Shown: positions 54,351 through 63,318 of the stretch, piece by piece | Numbering within the stretch: position 1 is the first letter of the stretch | How the letters are laid out: every line of letters begins with the position of its first letter | Source: Limnohabitans sp. G3-2 | GTDB taxonomy: Bacteria > Pseudomonadota > Gammaproteobacteria > Burkholderiales > Burkholderiaceae_C | DNA length: 64,000 nucleotides | Reading direction: 5' to 3' | Assembly (NCBI RefSeq): GCF_002778275.1 | Contig: NZ_NESG01000002.1 | Span: 62,001 to 126,000, forward strand | The notes under the pieces: model-generated | Databases searched by the model: none | Told to the model about the DNA's origin: nothing | What the model saw: the letters and a program-made list of their open reading frames with translations, nothing else | Position numbers and translations under genes: made by a program

Positions 54351-55157
54351 ATGGCAAACGCTTCTCTCGATACCCTTCGTCGGACAGTGCTTGGCATGTT
54401 GGTGCCAGCCTTGGTTCTGCTCATCTGGCAGGTGGCAGGCAGCCGGCCCGACATGGCCGGCATCCTGCCTACCCCCATGCTGGTTCTGGAAGGCTGGCAC
54501 GGCTGGATTTTTGGCTCGCCCGGCATGGGCCTGAACCCGTACCTGGGCTCTTGGGTCTCCAACGTCCAGTACTCCTCGATGCGGGTGGCGCAGGGTTTTG
54601 TGCTGGCGGCCCTCATTGGCGTGCCCTTGGGCTTGCTGATTGGCTGGAGCCGTCTGGTTCAACAACTGTTTGACCCGCTCATTCAGAGTCTGCGCCCGAT
54701 CCCGATCACCGCTTGGTTGCCCTTTTCGATTGCCCTGTTCGGCATTCGCGACATGGGGGCCATCTTCCTGATTTTTTTGGGTGGCTTTTATGCGATTGTG
54801 GTCAACACCACGCAAGGCGCTCGCGATGTCGAGCGCAACTTGGTGCGGGCCGCACTCATGATGGGCGCGAGCCGCAAGCAACTGCTGTATCGGGTGGTGC
54901 TGCCCGCCGCCATGCCCTCCATCTTCACCGGCTTGCGCATTGGCCTGGGCATCTCGTGGACGGCCGTGATCGTCTCCGAGATGGTGGCGGTCAAGTCGGG
55001 GCTGGGCTATGTGCTGTGGGACGCCTACTACGTGGGGCGCATGGACATCGTGCTGGCCGACATGGTGTCGATCGGCATCATGGGATTTTTAAGTGATCGC
55101 CTGATCGTTTTCATCGAAAGCAAGGTTTTGGTCTGGCGCATGCTGCAAAGCCATTGA
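54351..55157 (+). CDS. ABC transporter permease, NitT/TauT family
   Basis: Inner-membrane channel of the importer. The 268 residues form about six hydrophobic helices, from VLGMLVPALVLLIWQVAGSR to the end. The EAA loop that docks with the ATPase is G-A-S-R-K-Q-L-L-Y-R-V-V-L-P-A-A-M-P. The segment GLRIGLGISWTAVIVSEMVA is the typical SsuC/TauC pattern. It sits 15 bp after the binding protein and 7 bp before the ATPase. Confidence 0.93.
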   Translation: MANASLDTLRRTVLGMLVPALVLLIWQVAGSRPDMAGILPTPMLVLEGWHGWIFGSPGMGLNPYLGSWVSNVQYSSMRVAQGFVLAALIGVPLGLLIGWSRLVQQLFDPLIQSLRPIPITAWLPFSIALFGIRDMGAIFLIFLGGFYAIVVNTTQGARDVERNLVRAALMMGASRKQLLYRVVLPAAMPSIFTGLRIGLGISWTAVIVSEMVAVKSGLGYVLWDAYYVGRMDIVLADMVSIGIMGFLSDRLIVFIESKVLVWRMLQSH

Positions 55158-55164
55158 AACAACT

Positions 55165-55914
55165 ATGTCCCACATTTCCATCGACAAGCTTTACAAGACC
55201 TACCCGGGTGCCACACCCGTCAAGGCGCTGGAAGACATCAACCTGCAAGTGGCGCCTGGCGACCTGGTGGCACTGCTCGGGCCTTCGGGCTGCGGCAAAT
55301 CCACTTTGCTCAACCTGATCGCCGGCTTCGAGCAACCCAGCCAGGGCCAGCTTCTGGTCGATGGCCAAGGCGTGCGTGCGCCTGGCCCGGATCGGGGCGT
55401 GGTCTTCCAGGAAGCCGCATTGTTCCCGTGGCTCACTGTTTGGGAAAACGTGATCTTCGGCCCCAAGGTCCAAGGCATGGCCCGCAGCGAGTACGAAGAC
55501 CGCGCCCATGAAATGATCAAGATCGTGGGCCTGAGCGACTTCAAGAACCATCTGCCGGTGCAATTGTCGGGCGGCATGCGCCAGCGTGTCGGCATTGCCC
55601 GCATTCTGACGCTGGGTTCGCGCGTGTTGCTGATGGACGAGCCCTTTGGGGCGCTGGATGCACAAACCCGCTTGACCATGCAGGAGCTGCTGCTCACGGT
55701 GTGGCAAAAGCTCAAGCCCACCATCATCTTTGTCACGCACGACATCGACGAAGCGATTTTTTTGGCCAGCACGATTTACGTGATGTCGGCCCGCCCCGGC
55801 CGCATCCAGACCAAGATCACCGTGCCACTGGCGCGCCCACGCACCGTGGCCGACACCGCCAGCGAAACCTTTGCGGCGCTCAAGCTCGACATCCTCAACC
55901 TCATTCGACACTGA
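55165..55914 (+). CDS. ABC transporter ATP-binding protein, NitT/TauT family
   Basis: Energises import. The 249 residues contain Walker A G-P-S-G-C-G-K-S-T near 39-47, the Q-loop VVFQEAALFPWLTVWENV, the signature L-S-G-G-M-R-Q-R, Walker B V-L-L-M-D-E-P and the H-loop VTHDIDEAIFLAS. SsuB/TauB-like length. It is followed after 1 bp by the deacetylase gene, so all are expected on one mRNA. Confidence 0.95.
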   Translation: MSHISIDKLYKTYPGATPVKALEDINLQVAPGDLVALLGPSGCGKSTLLNLIAGFEQPSQGQLLVDGQGVRAPGPDRGVVFQEAALFPWLTVWENVIFGPKVQGMARSEYEDRAHEMIKIVGLSDFKNHLPVQLSGGMRQRVGIARILTLGSRVLLMDEPFGALDAQTRLTMQELLLTVWQKLKPTIIFVTHDIDEAIFLASTIYVMSARPGRIQTKITVPLARPRTVADTASETFAALKLDILNLIRH

Positions 55915-55915
55915 C

Positions 55916-56800
55916 ATGGCCAACCCCCGCATTCCCTACCGCTTCTCCAACGATGGGCCCACGCTGAAGGCTGCGCCTGAAGGCGCCATCATGGTGCACT
56001 TGGTGGTGAACGTGGAGCACTGGCAATTCGAGTCGAGCATGCCGCGCACCATCATCACACCGCCGCACGGCAAAGAGACGGTGCCCGATGTGCCCAACTT
56101 CAGTTGGGCCGACTACGGCATGCGGGCCGGTCTGCCGCGCATTCTGCGGGCCATCCAAGACCGCGGTTTGCCCGCCTCCACCAGTTTCAATGCCGGGGTC
56201 ATCACCGCTTACCCCCAAGCCGCGCAAGCCATGCACGATGCAGGCTGGGAATTCATTGGCCACGGGGTCCACCAAAAAAGCCTGAACCACAACCAGGGCG
56301 AGTCCGAAGAATCCCTGATCGCGACCAGCCTGGACATGATCGAGCGCTTCACGGGCCAGCGCCCCAGAGGCTGGCTCAGCCCCGGTCTGCGCGAAACGCA
56401 CGACACCCCCGAGTTGCTAAAAAAGCAGGGCGTGGACTATGTGTTTGACTGGGTGGTGGACGATGTGCCCGGTTGGATGCAAACGCGCAACGGCCCCTTG
56501 CTGGCCATGCCCTACAACCTGGAAATCAACGATTCGATCGTCTACGCCATCGAAAAACACAGCAGCGATGAAATGTACGAACGCCTGGCGCGCACACTGG
56601 CCTTGTTTGAACGCGAAGCGGCCACGCACCCCCGCGTGCTGGCCATCGGCCTGCACCCGCACCTGATTGGTGTGCCCCACCGCTTTGCCAGCTTTGAGCG
56701 CATGCTGGACTTGTTGATGAAGTCACCGCAGGTGTGCTTCATGACCGGTGGACAGATTGCCGACTGGTACACCGCGCAGGTGCCCGCCCCCAAGGCCTAA
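55916..56800 (+). CDS. Polysaccharide-deacetylase-fold hydrolase, PuuE-like
   Basis: NodB-fold metal-dependent amidohydrolase; relatives include allantoinase PuuE and cyclic-imide hydrolases. The ATG at 55916 gives 294 residues. Visible parts are NVEHWQFESSMPRTI, FSWADYGMRAGLPRILRAI, G-W-E-F-I-G-H-G-V-H-Q-K-S (metal His region) and GLRETHDTPELLKKQGVDYV. A C-terminal His motif is I-G-L-H-P-H-L-I-G-V-P-H-R. No signal peptide, so cytoplasmic: it more likely opens a small amide or imide than a polymer. It starts 1 bp after the ATPase stop. Confidence 0.85.
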   Translation: MANPRIPYRFSNDGPTLKAAPEGAIMVHLVVNVEHWQFESSMPRTIITPPHGKETVPDVPNFSWADYGMRAGLPRILRAIQDRGLPASTSFNAGVITAYPQAAQAMHDAGWEFIGHGVHQKSLNHNQGESEESLIATSLDMIERFTGQRPRGWLSPGLRETHDTPELLKKQGVDYVFDWVVDDVPGWMQTRNGPLLAMPYNLEINDSIVYAIEKHSSDEMYERLARTLALFEREAATHPRVLAIGLHPHLIGVPHRFASFERMLDLLMKSPQVCFMTGGQIADWYTAQVPAPKA

Positions 56801-56840
56801 AGGGGTGCGCCCCCCTGGCACCGTCTTGATTTTGAAACCC

Positions 56841-56862
56841 GGGCAAGCCCCTTGACTTGCCC
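56841..56862 (+). other. Stem-loop in the 80-bp deacetylase-SDR gap
   Basis: GGGCAAG (56841-56847) pairs with CTTGCCC (56856-56862) around 8 nt, with no U tract. It is the largest gap inside the operon, so it may be an mRNA-processing or stability element. Confidence 0.4.
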
Positions 56863-56880
56863 CATTTGCAGGCCTTTTGC

Positions 56881-57657
56881 ATGAACCTCGAACTCGACCA
56901 CAAACAAGTCATCGTCACCGGTGGCTCCAAAGGCATTGGCCTGGCCATTGCCCTGAACTTCGCCCGTGAAGGTGCCAAGCCGGTGCTGGTCTCGCGCCAA
57001 CGCAGCAACCTGGACGCCGCTCTGGCCGCTTTTGCCAAAGAAGGCTTGCCAGCCCCGGCCATCGCGGAAATCGATTTGTCGCAAGCCGGCTCGGACCGCG
57101 CTTTGTTCAACTTGTTTCCAGCTGCGGACATCCTGGTCAACAACGCCGGCGCCATTCCGGGCGGCAGCATCCACGACATCGCCGAAGACGCCTGGCGTGC
57201 GTCGTGGGAACTCAAGCTGTTCAGCTACATCAACCTCACCCGCTTGTACCTGGGGGCCATGGAGTCGCGCGGACAAGGCGTGATCTGCAACATCATCGGC
57301 ATGGCCGGGGCGGCACCGCGCTACGAATACATCTGCGGCTCTGCGGCCAATGGCGCCTTGATCTCGTTCACCCAGGGCATCGGCGCAGGCAGCGTGCGCA
57401 AGGGTGTGCGCGTGTTCGGCATCAACCCCTCGCCCACCCGCAGCGACCGCATCGAAGGCGTGCTCAAGCAGCAAGCCGCCAGCAAACTGGGCGATGCCTC
57501 GCGCTGGCTCGAGATGACCCAGAAATTGCCCTTTGGCCGCTTGGCCGAACCCGATGAAATCGCCCGGCTGGCCGTCCATTGCTCATCCCCCGTGTGCGGC
57601 TACCTGAGCGGCACGGTCTTGCACGTCGACGGCGGCCAACAATACGCACCCAACTGA
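56881..57657 (+). CDS. Short-chain dehydrogenase/reductase-fold protein without the catalytic triad
   Basis: 258 residues from the ATG at 56881. The dinucleotide motif T-G-G-S-K-G-I-G and the N-N-A-G-A motif are present. The usual catalytic Ser is Gly (I-C-N-I-I-G-M-A-G), and the Y-x-x-x-K motif is replaced by G-S-A-A-N in Y-I-C-G-S-A-A-N-G-A-L, so Tyr and Lys are both missing. The end (YLSGTVLHVDGGQQYAPN) is normal. It may use a different mechanism, bind without reducing, or be a scaffold. Position between deacetylase and acyl-CoA dehydrogenase (7 bp). Confidence 0.87.
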   Translation: MNLELDHKQVIVTGGSKGIGLAIALNFAREGAKPVLVSRQRSNLDAALAAFAKEGLPAPAIAEIDLSQAGSDRALFNLFPAADILVNNAGAIPGGSIHDIAEDAWRASWELKLFSYINLTRLYLGAMESRGQGVICNIIGMAGAAPRYEYICGSAANGALISFTQGIGAGSVRKGVRVFGINPSPTRSDRIEGVLKQQAASKLGDASRWLEMTQKLPFGRLAEPDEIARLAVHCSSPVCGYLSGTVLHVDGGQQYAPN

Positions 57658-57664
57658 GCACACC

Positions 57665-58822
57665 ATGCACACAGACAACAACTTTGAATCCCTGCGCGAC
57701 GGCGTGCGCAGCGTGGTCTCCCAATTCGACTCGCGCTACTGGCAAGAGATCGACGAGGCCCGCGCCTTTCCGGAAAAATTCGTCCAGGCCCTGACCTCGG
57801 CCGGCTGGCTCTCGGCCTTGATCCCTGAGGAATACGGCGGCTCCAACCTGAGCCTGGTCGAAGCCAGTGTGATCATGGAAGAGATCAACCGGGCGGGCGG
57901 CAACTCGGGTGCTTGCCACGGCCAGATGTACGTGATGGGCTGCGTGGTGCGCCACGGCTCGCAGGCCCAAAAAGAAGCCCTGCTGCCCAAGATTGCCAGT
58001 GGCGAGTTGCGCATGCAGTCGATGGCGGTGACCGAGCCCACCACCGGATCGGACACCACCCAGCTCAAGACCTTTGCCGAACGCAAAGGCGACCGTTACA
58101 TTGTCAACGGCCAAAAGGTCTGGACATCGCGGCTGCAACACTCGGACTACATGCTGCTGCTGGCACGCACCACGCCCTTGGCCGAAGTGAAGAAAAAATC
58201 CGAAGGCTTGTCGGTGTTTCTGGTGGACCTGCGAGAGGCCGTGGGCAAATCGATCACCGTGCGGCCCATCCGCAACATGGTCAACCACGAGACCAATGAA
58301 ATTTTCATCGACAACTTGGAAATCCCGGTGGAAAACCGCATCGGCGAAGAAGGCAAGGGACTCAAATACATCCTCGATGGCTTGAACGCCGAGCGCATCC
58401 TGATCGCGGCCGAATGCATTGGCGACGGCTACTGGTTCGTGGACAAGGCCAAGGACTATGCCAACCAGCGCGTGGTGTTTGACCGCCCGATCGCCAAGAA
58501 CCAGGGCATCCAGTTTCCGATCGCCCGGGCCTTTGTGAACGTCGAAGCCGCCAGCCTGATGCGCTACGAAGCGGCCCGTCTGTTCGATGCCCAGCAGCCC
58601 TGTGGCGCCCAAGCCAACATGTCCAAACTGCTGGCCGCCGATGCCTCGTGGGAAGCGGCCAACGTCTGCCTGCAAACCCATGGCGGCTTCGGTTTTGCAG
58701 CCGAGTACGACATCGAGCGCAAGTTCCGCGAGACCCGTCTGTACCAAGTGGCCCCGATCTCGACCAACCTCATCCTGTCGTATGTTGGCGAGCATGTTTT
58801 GGGCATGCCCAAATCCTATTGA
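57665..58822 (+). CDS. Acyl-CoA dehydrogenase
   Basis: FAD-dependent alpha-beta dehydrogenation of an acyl-CoA. The 385 residues show M-A-V-T-E-P-T-T-G-S-D-T-T (FAD/substrate), KVWTSRLQHSDYMLLLART and the C-terminal GGFGFAAEYDIERKFRETRL. The Y-E-G-T base motif is replaced by L-Y-Q-V-A-P-I-S-T-N; an alternative base may be the Glu in L-N-A-E-R-I-L-I-A-A, as in isovaleryl-CoA dehydrogenase. Located between SDR (7 bp) and crotonase 2 (14 bp). Confidence 0.92.
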   Translation: MHTDNNFESLRDGVRSVVSQFDSRYWQEIDEARAFPEKFVQALTSAGWLSALIPEEYGGSNLSLVEASVIMEEINRAGGNSGACHGQMYVMGCVVRHGSQAQKEALLPKIASGELRMQSMAVTEPTTGSDTTQLKTFAERKGDRYIVNGQKVWTSRLQHSDYMLLLARTTPLAEVKKKSEGLSVFLVDLREAVGKSITVRPIRNMVNHETNEIFIDNLEIPVENRIGEEGKGLKYILDGLNAERILIAAECIGDGYWFVDKAKDYANQRVVFDRPIAKNQGIQFPIARAFVNVEAASLMRYEAARLFDAQQPCGAQANMSKLLAADASWEAANVCLQTHGGFGFAAEYDIERKFRETRLYQVAPISTNLILSYVGEHVLGMPKSY

Positions 58823-58836
58823 AGGCGAGTGCACAC

Positions 58837-59637
58837 ATGGCTCTTCCTCAATCTTGGGACACCTTGCAGCTGCAGATGCACGGCGATGGCGTGCTGCTGG
58901 TCACCCTCAACCGCCCCGATGCCGGCAACGCCATCAACACCCGCATGGGTCAGGAGTTGCTGGACCTGTGGCAGCGCCTGACCGACGATGCACAAGGCGT
59001 TCGCTGCGTGGTGTTGACCGGCGCGGGTCCCAAAATTTTCTGCGCAGGCGGTGACCTGAAAGAGCGCAATGGCATGACGCGGGCGCAATGGACACACCAG
59101 CATGAAATCTTTGAACGCGTGTCCTGGGCCTTGGTGGATTTGCCGCTGCCTGTGATTGCCGCGGTCAATGGCCATGCCTACGGTGGCGGTCTGGAGTTGG
59201 CCCTGTGCTGCGATTTCATTTACGCCAGCAGCAGCGCACGCTTTGCCTTGCCCGAGGTCACGCTGGGCATCATGCCCGGCATGGGCGGCACGCAAAACCT
59301 GCCCCGCGCCATTGGCGAGCGCCGCGCCAAAGAGCTCATCATGACGGGCCAAGCCTTCAACGCCCAGCAAGCGCTGGACTGGGGCTTGCTCAACCAAGCC
59401 TTGGCACCAGAACAGCTCTTGGAGCAAGCCCTGAGCACGGCGCAAACCCTGGCGCGCAATGCCCCGCTGTCCGTGCGGCAAGTCAAAAAATCCATCCGCT
59501 ACGGCGGCCAGATGGAATTGCGCACGGCTTACCGGTTTGAGATCGAGGCCTACAACCAGCTCGTGGACACCGAAGACCGGCGCGAAGGCGTGCTGGCCTT
59601 CAATGAAAAAAGACCCCCCCGCTTCAAGGGCCAGTGA
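58837..59637 (+). CDS. Enoyl-CoA hydratase/isomerase
   Basis: Probable hydration of the double bond made by the adjacent dehydrogenase. The ATG at 58837 (266 residues, MALPQSWDTLQLQMHGDGVL) is preferred over an in-frame extension into the previous gene. Both catalytic glutamates are in place: G-G-G-L-E-L-A-L and L-P-E-V-T-L-G. The oxyanion motif G-P-K-I-F-C-A-G-G-D-L-K is also seen. In contrast, the crotonase at 52559 lacks them. The stop overlaps the next start by ATGA. Confidence 0.92.
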   Translation: MALPQSWDTLQLQMHGDGVLLVTLNRPDAGNAINTRMGQELLDLWQRLTDDAQGVRCVVLTGAGPKIFCAGGDLKERNGMTRAQWTHQHEIFERVSWALVDLPLPVIAAVNGHAYGGGLELALCCDFIYASSSARFALPEVTLGIMPGMGGTQNLPRAIGERRAKELIMTGQAFNAQQALDWGLLNQALAPEQLLEQALSTAQTLARNAPLSVRQVKKSIRYGGQMELRTAYRFEIEAYNQLVDTEDRREGVLAFNEKRPPRFKGQ

Positions 59638-61058
59638 TGAACCCGGCCAGCCCAACGCCCTGGAGCGAATGGCTGGTGGCCACGTTGCGCAGACCTGTGC
59701 ATGCGGCTGACCGTGAGCGCGCCGCACTGCACCTGACCGACTGGCTGGGCTGTGCGCACATGGGACAAAGCACCGAGCTGGGCGCGGTGCTCCAGCGATG
59801 GGCACAGGTGCAAGCACCCGGCCCCATTTGGGTGTGCGGTCACCCCGGCTTGCACGCCGCAGAAGCCGCCCGCTGGCATGGCACGCTCGGCAGCTGCCAC
59901 GAAATGGACGATGTGCACCGCGAAGCCGTGGTGCACCCCGGCGACACCGTCATCCCTGCAGCGCTGGCCATGGCCCAACGCGAAAACGCCAGCGCACCAG
60001 CATTGCTCGATGCGGTGGTGGTCGGCTACGAAACCGCCATCTTGCTCGGGCTGCTGAGCGGGCCAGCCCATTACACCCAGTGGTACAGCACCGCCACCAC
60101 GGGGGTCTTTGCCAGCGCCATGGCCTGCGCACGCTTGCTCAAGCTCGATGCCTCGCAGACCCAACACGCCCTGGCCTTGGCCGGCATGCAATCGGCTGGC
60201 GTCTGGCAATGCCGCCTGGAGCCGGGCCTGGCCAAGCAAATGGCCGCTGGCCACAGCGCCCAAGCGGGCCTGGTCGCCGCCGACATGGCGGCAGCGGGCA
60301 TGACCGGCCCCTTGTCCATCTTGGAAGGCCCTTTGGGCTGGTTGAGGGCCACTGCCGGCAACTTGGATGCGGCCCGGGCGCAAGCCCTGTTGGCGGCCCC
60401 ACCCGAGCGCGCTTGGCGTGTGCACGAGGTCAGCTTCAAGCCCTGGCCGGCCTGCCGGCATGTGCACCCGGCCATCGAGTGCGCGCTGCAGCTGAACGCC
60501 CAAGGGGTGGAGCCCGAACAGATCGCCCGCATTCGACTCGACACCTATGGCGTGGCACTGTCGTTTGCAGACCAGCCCCATCCCCAAACGGCTTTGCAAG
60601 GCAAGTTCAGCTTGCAGCATGGCGTGGCCTGGAGTCTGCGCCACGGCGGGTTCGGGCTGGACGCCACCGGGCCCGCGGCCCTGGCCGACCCGGCTTGCGC
60701 CGCGCTGCGCGACCGCGTGGTGGTGGTCTGTGGACCGGCCCAAGACCAGGCTTATCCGCAAAGCTTTGGCGCACGGCTGCACCTGCACATGGCCAACGGC
60801 CAGCAGCACAGCAGCGAGGTGGTCAACGTGTTGGGCGATCCGGAGAACCCCTTGAGCCCTGAACGGGTCAGGGCCAAAGCGGCTCAGTTGCTCCAAACCA
60901 GTGGCTGGGCCGCGGACCAGGCCGAGCAACTCATCGGGCTGATTGGGGCGCTACCCCAAGCCGAGGCATTGGGGCCTTTGTGGGCGCGCCTGCAAGACGG
61001 GCCTCAGTCCCAGAACGTGTCGAGCGCACAGGCCAGCCCGAGCAAGCGCTCGTCCTGA
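59634..61058 (+). CDS. MmgE/PrpD family protein
   Basis: Family of 2-methylcitrate dehydratase and related enzymes. The 474 residues start MNPASPTPWSEWLVATLRRP. Conserved segments are H-G-T-L-G-S-C-H-E-M-D-D-V-H, typical of the PrpD D-D-V-H/D-D motif, and F-K-P-W-P-A-C-R-H-V-H-P. In context it may dehydrate or isomerise a tricarboxylate-like or cyclic intermediate; the real substrate cannot be told. It overlaps the crotonase by 4 bp, and its 3' end overlaps the convergent amidase by 55 bp. Confidence 0.88.
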   Translation: MMNPASPTPWSEWLVATLRRPVHAADRERAALHLTDWLGCAHMGQSTELGAVLQRWAQVQAPGPIWVCGHPGLHAAEAARWHGTLGSCHEMDDVHREAVVHPGDTVIPAALAMAQRENASAPALLDAVVVGYETAILLGLLSGPAHYTQWYSTATTGVFASAMACARLLKLDASQTQHALALAGMQSAGVWQCRLEPGLAKQMAAGHSAQAGLVAADMAAAGMTGPLSILEGPLGWLRATAGNLDAARAQALLAAPPERAWRVHEVSFKPWPACRHVHPAIECALQLNAQGVEPEQIARIRLDTYGVALSFADQPHPQTALQGKFSLQHGVAWSLRHGGFGLDATGPAALADPACAALRDRVVVVCGPAQDQAYPQSFGARLHLHMANGQQHSSEVVNVLGDPENPLSPERVRAKAAQLLQTSGWAADQAEQLIGLIGALPQAEALGPLWARLQDGPQSQNVSSAQASPSKRSS

Positions 61059-62323
61059 CCGGGTGCGGCCAGCAACTGGCACGACACCGGCAAACCCTCG
61101 CTCGGGCAAGGAAAGGACAAAGCGGGCGCCCCCAGCAGGTTGGCCAAGCATGCCCAGTCGGCCTGGCTGGCCGGCGCGGCTTCGGTGTGGGCAAAAGCCG
61201 TGTGCGGTGTGGTGGGCAAGAGCAGGACATCCATGTCTGCAAACAAAGCCCCAGCCTGCGCACGCAAGCCGTCGACGGCGGCCTGGCTCGCTTGCCGTTT
61301 CTCCGGGGCCAAACGGGCACCGTAATGCAGCATTTTTTGCAAGCTGGCACTCAAACCCGGCAGTTCTGGGCCCAAGGCGTTCAGCCAGTAATCCGCCCCC
61401 TCCCACTCGCTCATGAGCAAGGCGTGCAAACGGTTGCGGGCAGGCGACCAATCGGGCCAAAGCACGGCGCGCACCTGAGCGCCTTGGGCTTGCAGGCGCT
61501 GCTGTGTGGCCTGCCAGGCTTGCTGCACCGCAGGGGTCATGTCCACCTCGTGCGTTTGCGGCAGGATGCCCACGCGCAAACCACGCCACACGTTGGCCTG
61601 CGCAGTGGGTGCCCATGGGATGCCCAACAGGCAAGCCATCGTTTGCGCGAGGTCATGGCCACTGCGCGCCAATGGACCCGCCACATCCAGCGTGGGGCTC
61701 AGGGGCACGATGCCGTCCATAGGGATGCGCGTGCGCGTCGGGATCATGCCCATCACGCCGCAATAAGCCGCCGGAATGCGCACCGAGCCCATGGTGTCGG
61801 TGCCCATGGCGATGGTGCACAGATGGTCGGCCACGGCAGCGGCAGAGCCACCACTGGAGCCGCCTGGGGTGTAGCCCTCGCGCAAGGGGCTGATGCAGCG
61901 GCCATACACGGGGTTGTCGGTGGTGGCCCCCAAAGCGGCTTCGTGCATGTTGAGCTTGCCCAACAGCACCATGCCCGCACCGCGCAGGCGTTGGTAAACG
62001 GACGCATCGCGCGCAGGCATGCGCTGCGCATAGGCTGCGGTGCCCGCGGTGCAAGGCATGCCGACCACGTCGATGTTGTCTTTGAGGGCCATCACCACCC
62101 CATCGAGCGGCCCCAGCGGCTGACCGCGGGCCCACCGCTGGGCACTGGCCTGGGCCTGTTGCAAGGCCAGTTCTTCGCACACATGCACAAAGGCTTGCAG
62201 TGCCGGGTTGCGCTGCGCGATGTGCGCCAGGTGCGCTCGGGTCACGTCCACAGGGTTGGTGTGGCCTTGCGCATAGGCATGCTGCAAGTCGGTGGAATTC
62301 AAATGGATCAGGTCCTGGTACAT
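61004..62323 (-). CDS. Amidase signature family protein
   Basis: Hydrolyses an amide to acid and ammonia. The 439 residues show the complete Ser-cisSer-Lys triad: Lys in V-M-A-L-K-D-N, cis-Ser in G-G-S-S-G-G-S-A-A-A-V-A, and Ser in D-T-M-G-S-V-R-I-P-A-A. It is transcribed against the operon, with its 3' end overlapping the MmgE/PrpD end by 55 bp. Could be part of the same pathway (amide of the substrate), related to GatA/AtzF-type enzymes. Downstream of eamA on the same strand (6-bp gap). Confidence 0.92.
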   Translation of the reverse strand: MYQDLIHLNSTDLQHAYAQGHTNPVDVTRAHLAHIAQRNPALQAFVHVCEELALQQAQASAQRWARGQPLGPLDGVVMALKDNIDVVGMPCTAGTAAYAQRMPARDASVYQRLRGAGMVLLGKLNMHEAALGATTDNPVYGRCISPLREGYTPGGSSGGSAAAVADHLCTIAMGTDTMGSVRIPAAYCGVMGMIPTRTRIPMDGIVPLSPTLDVAGPLARSGHDLAQTMACLLGIPWAPTAQANVWRGLRVGILPQTHEVDMTPAVQQAWQATQQRLQAQGAQVRAVLWPDWSPARNRLHALLMSEWEGADYWLNALGPELPGLSASLQKMLHYGARLAPEKRQASQAAVDGLRAQAGALFADMDVLLLPTTPHTAFAHTEAAPASQADWACLANLLGAPALSFPCPSEGLPVSCQLLAAPGQDERLLGLACALDTFWD

Positions 62324-62329
62324 GGTCGC

Positions 62330-63238
62330 TCAGGTATCGGCCGCTTGACGGGCCGGTTCAGGGGGGGTGCTGGCGGGCCACAGCACCGATGCAATGGCCA
62401 GCACGATCAGCACGACGGCGGCCCAGTCTTGCCAATGCAAGGCTTCGTTGAGCACGTAGGCGCCGCTGAAAACACCCAAGACAGGAATGAACATGACACT
62501 CAGTGTGGAGGCCAGCGGCGGCAAATTGCGCGCCAGCGAGAGCCAGGCGGCCTGGGCAAACACAAACACGCCAAAGGCGTTGTAAACAATGGCGGCCCAA
62601 GCCATCGCAGGCGGCGGCTCCCAGTGGTCACGCTCAAACGCGAAGGCCAAAACAGACATGAGGACGCTGCTCATGCAGGTCATCCAAAACACGATGGCCA
62701 AGGTGGGCGCCTGCATGCGGGTGTGGCGAATTTGCTGCGTGCCCAAACCCCAAAAGGCCGCCGCCACCAGCCCCAAGACCACGCCCAAGGGTTTGCCCGA
62801 GATGGCGCTCAACTCATGCCAGAGCAAAAGCACCACCCCAAAAGCCGCACACCCCACCCCCAACCAACCCCGCCAGCGCAGGGCAGCGCCGTACCAGAAG
62901 ACACCGATCATGGCGGAGAAAATCGGCATGGTGTAACCCAAGATGGCAGAGCGGCCACTGGAGAGGTTTTGCACCGCCAGGATGATCAGCACATGCCAGA
63001 CCAGCATGTTGGTGGTGGCCAGCATGAGGAGCTCTTTCCAGTCGGCTCTCGGAATGCTGAAGGGGACTTTTTTGACGTACAGCACCAGCGCCAGAAAGGG
63101 CAAGCCCATCCACATGCTCAAACTGCGAAAGGACAAAGGCGGGTAATGGTTCACACCCAACTTGAGCATGGGCCAATTGAAGCCCCAGACCAAAGTCAGC
63201 GTGATCAGCAGCGTGATTTGTTGTCGGCTCAAGGTCAT
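62330..63238 (-). CDS. EamA/DMT-family permease
   Basis: Ten-helix drug/metabolite transporter of the inner membrane. The ATG at 63238 gives 302 residues (MTLSRQQITLLITLTLVWGF); earlier starts at 63247 and 63289 are possible. Two five-helix halves are visible: first EamA repeat with VWGFNWPMLKLGVNHYPPL, second with AAFWGLGTQQIRHTRMQAPT. The last helix is followed by a short polar tail (PASTPPEPARQAADT). It may export amino acids or metabolites; substrate unknown. 6 bp before the amidase, so likely cotranscribed with it. Confidence 0.88.
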   Translation of the reverse strand: MTLSRQQITLLITLTLVWGFNWPMLKLGVNHYPPLSFRSLSMWMGLPFLALVLYVKKVPFSIPRADWKELLMLATTNMLVWHVLIILAVQNLSSGRSAILGYTMPIFSAMIGVFWYGAALRWRGWLGVGCAAFGVVLLLWHELSAISGKPLGVVLGLVAAAFWGLGTQQIRHTRMQAPTLAIVFWMTCMSSVLMSVLAFAFERDHWEPPPAMAWAAIVYNAFGVFVFAQAAWLSLARNLPPLASTLSVMFIPVLGVFSGAYVLNEALHWQDWAAVVLIVLAIASVLWPASTPPEPARQAADT

Positions 63239-63318
63239 GCAGGCCATGGTAGCGCAGGCCCATGGCCTTCGCTGACCAGACGGGGACAAGTCCCTCGCCT
63301 GCGGTCAGCGTGCTGGGC

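Noticed and set aside
56801-56880. Terminator inside the catabolic operon after the deacetylase gene
   Set aside because: A 7-bp stem exists, but no U tract follows, so it is listed only as a stem-loop.
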